Below, in pieces: positions 1-10,187 of a DNA stretch of 64,000 bases. Position 1 is the first letter of the stretch. Every line of letters starts with the position of its first letter. The translations under genes and the position numbers were made by a program. This DNA is from Rhexocercosporidium sp. MPI-PUGE-AT-0058 (taxonomy: Eukaryota; Ascomycota; Leotiomycetes; Helotiales): contig JAGTJL010000008.1 in assembly GCA_020746875.1 (NCBI GenBank), positions 1,922,001-1,986,000 of the forward strand. Direction: 5' to 3'. The notes below the pieces were generated by a model. The model did not search any database. It saw nothing but the letters and a program-made list of their open reading frames with translations, and was not told the DNA's origin.

Positions 1-1879
1 TGCTTCCGTTATACTTAGCTTTTAGTATATTAAAAGATATTTTTTAAGTTCTTTTAATAAAAGACTTAGTATTATTAGCTAGTTTAGTATTAATAAATAT
101 TAAAAAGAATTATAAAAGCGTAAGAATTAATTTATTATATCGTTGATACATACGTAATTACTTTACAAAAGTTAGTAATAATATTATTATTAGACATCCG
201 AGTGTTACGGTTCTTAATAAATATAATAAACCGTTAATATATTGCTTAAACAGATTTACTTAATTACTGGCGGAACCGCTTAATATTTTTAATAACTTTA
301 ATACTTCGAGTTTCTTTAAAAATATAAAATCTTTTTAAGAAGTTAATAAATAAGTTTTATATTAGCGGAATACTTTTAAGTTTAATTATAATTTACTTTA
401 TATTACTTTAATAAGTTAATAAGTCGCCTTTTCTATTTATAATTGCAACGCGTATTTAATTTATATACGTATTATAATTATATAAGCGAGCTTTAAAGAT
501 TTCTTTTTAAGTATTTTTTTAATTTTATAAGCTTTTAAAATTCTTTTTCTTATATTTTTTAAAAATTATAATTGTAAAGCATTTCTTATAATCGCGCTTA
601 TCTTTTGCTTAAATTATAATATATTTTAATAAAATATAAGCGATTAAATTTAAATATATTAATAATATTATTTTTAATTTTATACATTATATAATTTACT
701 ATAAGTAATATAATTATTTCTCGGAAGTATCTTAAAGCCGATAAAGTCTTAAGCTTAATAGTATTTCCGTTAAGCGAATATTATAAGTTAAATAAGTCAA
801 ATTTTAATCTTAAATTAAAGTTACGCTTTATTAAAAGTAATTTAAAATCTTTTATTAAAATAATAATAATAAAATTTAATATTATATTACGAGTTCGTTA
901 AAGGTTTTCTTTAATTACGTATTATTTAATTATTATATTTATATTAGCGACGGAGATTATTTAAAAGCAGCGAAGTTTAATAAGATTATTCTTATAATAA
1001 GCGAATTACCTTTTCGTATAAGTATTCTTAATTTTAAACTTAATTAATAAGCGCATATATTCTTCGAGCTCGTATTACTTTTAAGAAAATTATTTTTTAA
1101 TAAGTATATTTAAAATCGTAAGATTAATATTAATATTAAAAACAGAAAAGATTATATTATTTATTATATAATTAAATATATTTAAATTACTTTTAATTTA
1201 AATTATAGCATTTTTTCTTTTTATAAATATAAATAAGCTAATTATAAATATAAAAAGATTTTTTATTATTATCGCCGCGAGTATTTTAAAGTAATTATTA
1301 TTAAAAGTGTTTTCGCTTTTAATTATATAAAAAAGATTAATAAATTCTATAATCTTTTAAAAGATATTATAAGTAATATCGCCGAAGCAAGTATTACTTG
1401 TAAATCTAGCGTTATTAAATATAATTACTTAATAAAAAAAGCGTTCTTTTATTTTTTATATTACTTTTTTATAAAATAAAAAAATTAATTTATTAAATAA
1501 AATTTATAATAAGTAAAGCTTTATAAAAATTTAAAAAACTAATTTTTAGCTTTTAAAGAAATCTAAAAAAAAAACGTATATATAAAAAAAGCTATTTATA
1601 AGAAAAAGCAAAACGCTAGCGTAATTAAAAATATATATAAGACTAATTCTATTAATACTGTAAAAGCTTCGGCCTTCTTATATTATAATAAGCCCGATTC
1701 CGTATAAATAAAACGGATAAGCATATACATAATAAATATATTATATATATACCTTCTTTTTTATTAAGTTCTAGGCTTATACTTATCTTAATGCCTATTT
1801 ATAAGCTTTTGTATAGCTAATATAATAAATAATAAGCGATTTTATATTATAATTATTTATTATATTAATAAAGGAAAAG

Positions 1880-2240
1880 CTAGTGAAGCTGAACTTAAAA
1901 GAAGCTTAAAAAATAATAAGTCTTTCTAAGTATTAGAAGGTATTATAGGTAATGAATTTCCTTTTCTTAAAGCACTTCTAAGCTTACTTTTATCTTTTAT
2001 TTTATTAAATTAAGTATTAAAAGAAGTAAAGAAATAATAACTTAAGGAAAAGTATATTTTTATAGCTTAATATAATATTAATAAGAATGTATATCTTTTA
2101 ATAAAATTATTTCATTCTCTTGCTTTCTTTTATAAATAATAAATTAATAAAAGAAGCTAAATGCTTTTAAGATTATATATATATAAATATTTAAAAGAAG
2201 ACTAGTAATTAAGAGCTTATTATATTCTTAATTTATTTAA
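1880..2240 (+). pseudogene. possible relic of a second transposase (weak)
   Basis: At 2062-2091 one frame reads A-stop-Y-N-I-N-K-N-V. If the stop is a lost Trp, this resembles the C-x-W-H-I-N-K-N-V signature of MULE-type transposases. Short open stretches with Lys/Leu-rich content lie on both sides, broken by many stops. No terminal repeats bounding it were found, and the downstream H-F-G / T-T-S signature seen in the 10,188-12,663 element is not visible here. It could be a chance match in AT-rich sequence, so the call is tentative. Confidence 0.3.
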
Positions 2241-2769
2241 AGTAACGCGTAATTATAAATAGATTAGAAGATAATAACAAAAAGAAGGATATTAATATTA
2301 TAATAAAGTCGTAATTACTGCTTAGTAATTATTATTTTAATACTTTATTATTATACCGTTTAAAAGAGCTTTATTTTAAGAAATATACTCTTAGTGTTTC
2401 TATAATTACGCTATAAGTATATTTTTAAAATAATATAATAACTTTTAATAAGACTAATAACCGTAATTCTGAAATAATATAATTAATCGACTTAAAAAGT
2501 AATAAACTTTTCTTTTTGAAAAAGCTAAATACTCTTATAATAACTTATAACTTTTAATAAAAACTTAATACAGATATTTTAAAACGTAATATTATAAACC
2601 TCCTTAATTATATTAATTAATAATATATTCCAAGAGCTTAAGAATACTTAAAAGCGTAAATAGCGTGCTTAAATTCCGTTAAAGCCTTTAATTAAACTAG
2701 AGAAGTGCTTCTTAGTTTGAATTAATACGTTTATATTAACATATTAATAATAAAAAAAAGTGACGAGCA

Positions 2770-2963
2770 TTAAAAATGAATACTTTAAAATACTTAATAA
2801 GAGTTAAATTAGTTTTTAAAAAATAACTTAATAAATTATATTTTTTAAGTTAAGATTTAAATATTTTATTAATTACTTTTTCTCAATTTATAATAATTAT
2901 TTTACTAAGAAATGCCAAGAGACATCGATTTAGCTATTTCCGTGTGTCGATTTAGCTGTCTCC
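2770..2963. mobile_element. right-end fragment of a MULE-family element
   Basis: The sequence at 2919-2963 is the inverted form of the family terminus: two copies of the CGATTTAGCT core about 22 bp apart, ending CTGTCTCC. The roughly 150 bp before it matches the inner right part of the intact nested element at 8,268-8,795, with differences that are mostly transitions. No matching left end was found upstream, so the copy appears truncated. Confidence 0.6.
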
Positions 2964-3125
2964 TATTTCTATTAAAAACGTATTATAATTCTTTTTAATT
3001 ATATTAACTAATAAGTTATTTTAAAAATATAAAAATACTTAAAATTTTAAATAACGTATTTATTATTTTTTTTAACTTTTTAATTAACTTTAAAAAATAG
3101 CTTTTAGTTTTCTTTAATATATTTA

Positions 3126-3453
3126 GGCTATAGCTAAATCGATATACGAAAATAGCTAAATCGACATACGCTAAAACTTTAGTAACTTAGCGAGTATTAT
3201 TTATTAACCTTGCTTTACTATATAATTTTATATTATAATAATATAAAAGAAGGTAATTAATAAAATAAAAGTCTATAATTAAAATACAGAGTTTAAGTTA
3301 AATAATTTTAATGAATTAGTATAAGAGTTAATTATATATTATATATAACTTTTTATATAACTTTTGATAATAATAAATGTATTCTTTATTTTCAGCTCGC
3401 TTAATTAGCGTATATCGATTTAGTTATTTCCGTATGTCGATTTAGCTGTGGCT
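3126..3453. mobile_element. short MULE-family element, 328 bp, TSD TATATTTA
   Basis: The left terminus starts GGCTATAGCTAAATCG and the right terminus is its inverse, ending CGATTTAGCTGTGGCT. Each end carries two copies of the AGCTAAATCG core. Perfect 8-bp direct repeats TATATTTA flank it at 3118-3125 and 3454-3461, which fixes the borders. The interior is AT-rich with a degenerate palindrome near 3206-3246 and no coding capacity. The inner sequence is shared, in inverse orientation, with the copy at 13,064-13,591. Eight-bp duplications with long terminal repeats fit Mutator-like elements, and the transposase relic in the related 2.5-kb copy supports that. Confidence 0.85.
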
Positions 3454-3538
3454 TATATTTATATTTACGTATTAATAGTAAACGAAGTAATAGGCGTTAA
3501 AAAGGAATATTTTAAGATATTAAAATTTAATTCTTTAT

Positions 3539-4059
3539 AGCCATAGCTAAATCGCCATACGTGAATAACTAAATAATTATACGCTAATTAAGCGAGCCGA
3601 AAATAAAGAGTGCATTTATTATTATTAAAATTAATATATATAATTATATATAAAGCATATCTGGCTTTCTTATGCCAGTTCTCGTTATTTAAAAGCATAG
3701 CTATTAGCTTTCGCATGCGCTTAGCAGGCAGCAAAACTAGTAATAAACGTCGCTGTAATTTGCTATAAGTAACGTAAAGCTATAAGGTTTAAGAATAGAA
3801 GTTATAATAATAATAAGAATCGTAGTAATAATAGTACGTTAAAGTATTATTCCTTTTAGCTGTCTGAATAGTTTTTATTTTTATTTTATTTCTAGGGGTA
3901 ATTACATAATTATGAATATTTATGATTTATATTAATAGCCCTTGTTATATAATATAAATTAATATAGTATAATAAGATTAATAAATAATACCCGCTAAGT
4001 TAATAAAATTTTAACGTATAGTCATTTAGTTATTCACGTATAGCGATTTAGCTATAACC
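3539..4059 (-). mobile_element. MULE-family deletion derivative, 521 bp
   Basis: The ends read AGCCATAGCTAAATCG and, inverted, GATTTAGCTATAACC, both eroded versions of the family terminus. The flanks are TTCTTTAT and TTTTTTAT, an 8-bp duplication differing by one C/T change as RIP would leave. On the minus strand the interior around 3660-3760 aligns with the transposase amino-terminal segment of the element at 4,845-5,472, so this copy lies in reverse orientation and has lost the rest of the gene. Confidence 0.75.
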
Positions 4060-4844
4060 TTTTTTATTTATTATAATAAAAAAGAGTTTTTTTTATTATA
4101 TATTAAAATATTATACTCTTAAATTATATAAGTGCTTATTTATAATCGGCTTCTTTTTCTTTTAATAAAAACGCTATTTTTAATTAAATAATAATATATT
4201 AAATCGGTTTATTTTATATATATAATCGAAGAGTAAAATGTTTATATTATTATTATTATTTTTAAAAAAAAGTTAATAAAAAATAAGCGTTATAAGAAAT
4301 TAAAGCTTAATTTATATATAAGAGAATAATATTTATTTTATAACTTTTATATATTTTATTAATATAAAAGTAGCTTTTATTTATAAAAACTTATACTTAC
4401 AAAAAAATAATTAAATTAACGTCTTTCTTTTTAATTACTTAATTCTTAATTTTTATATAAAATTAAAAATATTTTTTAACGTAAGTATAATATTTAAATC
4501 TCTTTTTATTATTAATAAAATCTAAGCGCTAAAAAGATTTAATATTATAAAAAAGTAATAAAAATTTAATATATTAAATAAGCGGAAAGGTTTATAAAAC
4601 GTACGTAATTATATATAACTTTTAAAATATTTAATTCTTACTTACTTGAAACTTAATCTTTTATAAAAACTACTCTTATATAATAATTATACTTCTTAAA
4701 ACTAATATTAAAGCGCTTTTTTATAAAATATATATCAGTTTACTTTTCTTTTCTTTTATATTTATTTTTATAATTATAAATATATAATACATAATTTAAT
4801 TTAATATTTCTTTTTATAAAAGTATAACCGTTAGCTTTTATATA

Positions 4845-5472
4845 GGCCACAGCTAAATCGCAGTGCGGGAATAGCTAAATCGCAGTGCGGGAATAGCTAA
4901 ATCGCAGTGCGCTAAGATTCTATTAACTTGGCGAGTGTATTTAGAAACCTTGCCCTCTTATATTAATTTGTACTAAAGGGCAAGGGCTATTAATACAAAG
5001 TATAAATATTCATAATTACTTAATTACCGCTGAGGCTGAGAATTAAAATTAAAGCTATTCAGACTCTCTGCTTTAATAGTTTATCACTATTACTATTACC
5101 TCCATTTAATAACTTCTAAACCTAAAGCTTATAGCCCTGCGCCCCCTGCAGCAATTTATAGTAATATTATTACTGGATTTACTGCTTGCCAGGCATATAC
5201 TAAAGCTTACGGGTATGCTTTTAAGCAATAAGATACTAAACTTATGCGAGCATTATTTATCTGCGACCGAAGCTGTAATTTAAAGGGATATAATAAGAAG
5301 AGTTAAGGTGTATACTTAGGATGCGGAGTTTAAAGAAGATTAAAATGAATTAATATAATTATAGCAAGCCTGTAATATATTATATATAATTATATATATA
5401 AATCTTAATAGTAATAAATGCACACTGCACTTTCAGCTCGCCTGGTTAGCGCACTGCGATTTAGCTGTGGCC
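4845..5472 (+). mobile_element. MULE-family deletion derivative, 628 bp, TSD TTTATATA
   Basis: Begins GGCCACAGCTAAATCG and ends with the inverse. The left end carries three tandem 22-bp copies of the AGCTAAATCGCAGTGCG unit, the right end only one. Perfect TTTATATA repeats flank it. A palindrome with CTTGCCC/GGGCAAG arms lies at about 4947-4987. From about 5141 a readable segment (PPAAIYSNI, then YTKAYGYAFKQ, a stop, DTKLMRALFICDR) resembles the start of the FAR1-like zinc domain of MULE transposases. The catalytic part is absent. This is a deletion derivative that kept the DNA-binding region. Confidence 0.85.
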
Positions 5473-5561
5473 TTTATATACGCTTAAATAATAATAAATT
5501 TAAAATTAAGATTAAAGTAAACTATTATAAAAGGCGGAAGGCTATAAAACTTATTAATAAA

Positions 5562-6104
5562 GGCTACAGCTAAAGCCACTCATGGAAATAGCTAAACCCA
5601 CTCAAAATCAAATATATAAGTATAAATTATCAAAAAAGTAATTAATAGAATAGATTTATTGTATATTATTATATACTTTTAATATTAAAGGTTTCTAAAA
5701 ATAACTATAAATAAGTGATTTATATTATAATAAAGATCTTAACTTTTTAATTTTTATTATTTTTAGTTTTTAATTTAAATAAACTACTTATTAATGGAGC
5801 TTTATTAACAAAAGTTTTAATATAAGTTATAATAATATTAAACTCGTATTAATACCTAAAATATAAGTGCTATTTTTAAAATATAAACTAGCTTCAACAG
5901 GTTCTAAAAATAACTAATATTTAATATAACTTTTATTATATATTAAATTATTAAGATTTTATTAGCGTGAAATCTATATTTATACTATTTAGTCATATTT
6001 ATTCCAAAAAAAATAAAAAAAATATTAAGTTTTATTTATTTTATTACTTAAAGAAAAATTCTGAGTGGGTTTAGCTATTTCCATGAGTGGCTTTAGCTGT
6101 GGCC
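5562..6104. mobile_element. MULE-family non-autonomous element, 543 bp, TSD TTAATAAA
   Basis: The termini are GGCTACAGCTAAAGCCACTC and its inverse ending TTTAGCTGTGGCC, each with a second inner AGCTAAA copy. Perfect TTAATAAA duplications lie at 5554-5561 and 6105-6112. The variable part after AGCTAAA is GCCACTCATGG here, different from neighbouring copies but the same at both ends. The interior is AT-rich and shows no homology that I can see to the transposase. Confidence 0.85.
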
Positions 6105-6214
6105 TTAATAAAACTTGATATATTATTTTAAAATATTAAATAAGAAAGTATAAATAATTTTAAAAGTTAAATTTAATAAAACTTAAAGGTTTTATCGACG
6201 GCTTTTAGCTTTTA

Positions 6215-6321
6215 ATATAAATTAATATAATAAAACGCGGTTAATAAATACGCCCGGCGTATTTAGAAAAACCTTAGCGTATAGTAATTTAATTATTTCC
6301 GTATAATATTTTAGCTATACC
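6215..6321. mobile_element. eroded MULE-family right end
   Basis: The sequence GGTTAATAAATACG near 6239, followed by a degraded inverse of the terminus (TTTAATTATTTCCGTATAAT then TTTAGCTATACC), matches the right-end order of intact copies. No left end or target duplication could be assigned. Confidence 0.5.
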
Positions 6322-6479
6322 TTATATTAATACTTGTCTCGCTTATATAAGTTTTCAAATATAAGTTAGATTTAGAAAAATATTTTTTAAAATATACATT
6401 TCGAATTATTATATAAAATGATTTTTAAAATAAATTAAATAATTGTTTTTATATACTTTAATACGTTTTTAATTAAATC

Positions 6480-7480
6480 TTTCCGAACCTTTATAGCGCT
6501 TATAATTTATTTCGACTTAAAGGTCAAGTATTTCGATGTAATTAATACGTTTATTAACGCTTTTCGGGATATAAACGGCGAAACCGTATATTATAAGTTT
6601 CTTTTGGATTTTAATAAGCTTAAATATATGTTACGAATTAATTGCGTTTTTTATAAGATACGAAACTTTTTATATTTATAATATAAGTATATTAGCAAAA
6701 TATTAATAGATTTAAAAATAATTTTATACTCAAAAAAAAACTGTATATATTCACAGACTTTAATTATAAAATCTTTATTTTCTTTTACGTAAACGATATG
6801 CAAGTGCTTTACTACCGAGACAACTTAAAGCTCAGATAGTTTCATTAAGCGACTGAATTAAGCATACAATATATATAACCTTAAAAATATTAAACAATTT
6901 TTAAGAATTAAAATAATATTAAAAAAATTCTATCTTTTAATTTATAATTAATATATTAAGAGAATTACTTGAAAATTTAAATAAGCTAATAAAAAGCGTC
7001 TTACGATACTGCTCTTTTAAATCGATCTTATTAAGTATAAAAAATACGTTTTAAAGAAATATATTAAAGCTTATTTAAAAGAATTAAATCGGTATTATAT
7101 ATAACGATCGTTAAAAAATCAGACGTAGCTTTTACAATCGCTTAACTCTTATAATTCGCGATAAATCGTAATTTAAAGTATTTTATAATTATATATTAAT
7201 TTATTCGCTATTAATTTAATACGCGCTTTTTGAGAATTATATATAAAAATAATTAAGAAAAAGCGCTTTATATTACTTTAAATATATTTTTTGCTAATAA
7301 CGTCGAAACTCTGAGATTATCTTAAAGTTATATAATCTTATTATTCGGTAAGCTAATTATTTAGAAAGTATTAAAGTAATTTATAATTATTACGTCGATT
7401 ATTAAAGCGGAAATACTAATATTAAAGTATACCGGAAAAGAAATTATAATTTTTTAATAATCTTTTCGGAATTTAGTTTT
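6480..7480 (+). pseudogene. RIP-decayed Ty1/copia retrotransposon pol (RT and RNase H)
   Basis: In one plus-strand frame from about 6495 the translation reads like a copia reverse transcriptase: YFDLKVKYFDVINTFINAF, then GETVYYKFLLDF, then a finger-like stretch and SFIKRLN at about 6840. From about 7295, FANNVETLRLS, a stop, SYIILLFGKLII, a stop, then TSIIKAEILILKYTGKE matches the order of the copia RNase H domain (F-A-D-D, then W-x-x-K-Q, T-S-T-x-A-E-x-x-A). Stops interrupt both parts, several at expected Trp or Gln. No LTRs, gag or integrase were recognised. It lies between MULE copies and its ends are unclear. Confidence 0.75.
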
Positions 7481-7836
7481 TAATATTAATAAAACTTAAA
7501 AGATCTTTTATAATAATTAATAAACGATTAAACTAATTATAAATAATATTAAAATAATTAATAAACGATTAAACTAATTATAAATAATATTAAAATAATT
7601 ATTATTAAGCTTTAAAATATATAACTTAAATATGAACATACTCGTGAATTATTTAAAATAATATATTTTATTCTTATTAATATACTTATTAATAGACTTA
7701 TGAAGAATCTATTTTATTAAAAATTCAAGCTTTTCAGAATATTCTTAAACTTCAGTAATTATCGATCTTAAGTTAAAAAGCTTTAAATATATTTATTAAA
7801 ACTATATTAAGAAATTTTTTAATTATCTTTTATTTA

Positions 7837-8902
7837 GGCCATAGCTAAATCCACTTATAAAAATAATTAAATCAACTTATACTAAGGATTTTAAAGGTAT
7901 ATTAAGTGCATTTATTACCTTTGCCCTATTATATTAATTTATACTGCGGGGCAAGGGCTACTTATGTATTTGAGGAGTCTTAAGTTGCTTTTAAATTAAC
8001 TTTAAAGCTATTTATACCTTTTAATTATATAACAATATATTAACCTTTATTAATAAACCTTACGGTCCTCCGCTATCTGCAGCAGTTTATAATAATATCG
8101 CCTTCTTTTTTATTATTATTTAAGCGTATGTTAAGGCAAATAGCTATGCTTTTATATAGCGAGATACTCGACCAAATTGTGCAGTATTTATTTACGATTA
8201 TAATATAAATGAGTTAATATAACTAAATAGAATGCATAAATGGCCCTTGCCTTATAATATAAATTAAGGGGACAGCTAAATCGATATACGGATTTTAAGA
8301 GAATTATAAAATAATAGTTTTTTATTTATTTTTTTATTTTATTTTAAAATATCTATTTAGAATAATTATTAATATAAGATTTATTAAATATCTCGCTTAA
8401 ATATTATAAGTATTATTTAATAATAAATAAACAAAAATTAAGATTTTTCTTTTATTTTACGAAAATAAATAATAAATAATATATTTTCGCTTAACTTTTT
8501 TAATTTTAAATTATTTAATAATAGTTTTATATTTAAATTATTAAAGTTTATTAAATTTTATTATAAAAGTACTTTTTAATATAATATTAAAATATTATTA
8601 AAAAACTCAACTTTTAATATTATATAACTTTTTTAAAATAAGTTAGTTTTTAAAAATAACTTAATAAATATCATTTTTAAGCTAAGATTTAAATATTTTA
8701 TTAATTACTTTTTCTTAATTTATAATAATTATTTTGCCAAGAAATGCTAAGAGATGTCGATTTAGCTATTTCCGTGTGTCGATTTAGCTGTCCCCTAAAT
8801 TAATATAATAAAGCGAGGTTAATAAATGTATTCTTTGGATTCCCTGAAATTCCTTGGCATGAGTTAATTTAATTATTTCCGAGAGTAGATTTAGCTGTAG
8901 CC
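7837..8902 (+). mobile_element. MULE-family deletion derivative split by a nested copy, TSD TTTATTTA
   Basis: Begins GGCCATAGCTAAATCC and ends with the inverse ending GATTTAGCTGTAGCC. Perfect TTTATTTA repeats lie at 7829-7836 and 8903-8910. The left interior at about 8040-8200 aligns with the amino-terminal transposase segment of the elements at 4,845 and 10,188. Without the 528-bp insert and its 8-bp duplication the element would be about 530 bp. A left palindrome with GCCC/GGGC arms lies at 7919-7958, and the matching right palindrome is the site of the nested insertion. Confidence 0.85.
8268..8795. mobile_element. nested MULE-family MITE, 528 bp, TSD TAAATTAA
   Basis: Begins GGGGACAGCTAAATCG and ends with the inverse ending CGATTTAGCTGTCCCC. 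Perfect TAAATTAA repeats flank it at 8260-8267 and 8796-8803, inside the element at 7,837-8,902. Its outer four bases are GGGG/CCCC rather than GGCC, defining a subfamily shared with the fragment ending at 2963. The interior is AT-rich and non-coding. Confidence 0.85.
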
Positions 8903-10187
8903 TTTATTTATAAATTTTTTTAATTAAATTTTTTTTTTTAAATATTTACGCTTTAAAAACGCCGAAAATAAACGAGAAATCTAGTTTAAGCTCAAATAAA
9001 GTCTATTTAAATTTAATTTAAGCTTAAGTAAAGCTTATTTAAATTTAGTCCGAGCTTATAACTAATCTACTAAAAGCGTAAAAAAAATATTCTAAGTTTA
9101 AATTAACGATTAGCTATTATTTTCAAGATTTTCATAAACTTCTTTAAATTTTATATAAAATTATTAAATATTATTCAAGATTTTATACTAGTATTAATAT
9201 TATTATTAAATTTATTCTTCTTATTACGTTTTAAATCCGGTTTTTAAGAACGTATCAAAAAATCCAATTCTATATTCTTATAAGACTTCTTATTGCTTAT
9301 CAAGTCTTCTATTAAAGCTTTTAAGATAATTCTATACTTTTTAATATTTTGTAAATCATTTAATAAAATACTGGATTAATTATAATATAATTATTATATC
9401 TTTTTATTATTAAAATTTATAATTATAATTAATATTCTATTATACTTAAGTATATCTCTTATAGTGGACTCGTACTTATAACTGAGAGTATAATTATAAT
9501 ATTAACTTTTAGAAGCGAAAGTATTAATAAAATAATACTTATAATTATTACGTTTACGAATAATAACGCGAATATATAATAAATAAGAATCCGTAAACTC
9601 TTTTCTTAGATCTTAATTAATATATATAAAATAAATTAATAGTAATAAATAAGCTTTAAAATAATATATATATATACCTCGAGCGCGTTTAATAAAAGAG
9701 CGAGGCTTAAATACAATACGAGACGATCTGCGTTTTTTAAAATTAATATAAAGCGAGTGCAAGTCTTAGAAGTCTTAGAAGTAAGAAAAGGAATTGATTT
9801 AGAACCGAGACGCGTAAAGTAAAAAGAATATATTAAAAGTTATTGTTTTTTAATATAATAGCGCCTATTATTAATAATAGTAAAGCAGGAGAAGAACGCT
9901 TAAGAGTTTTTTTTAAATAACGAGCTTAGCTTAATATAAGAAGATCGAAGGCGAATTAGTTTATTATTAAAGTTATTAAGAAGTATATTTTTATTTTTGT
10001 ATAAAAAATAATACAGCTAATTATTTTCAGGATTTATATTAATAATTAAATAAGTAATAGAAAGATTATTAGTAAGCTTATTAGTAAGTTTATTATTAGA
10101 TATTTCTTAATTATCGATTTTATCTTTAAGATCTTATAATATAATAATTAGCCATTAGTTTAACGTTAATAAACTTAGGCCACAGCT

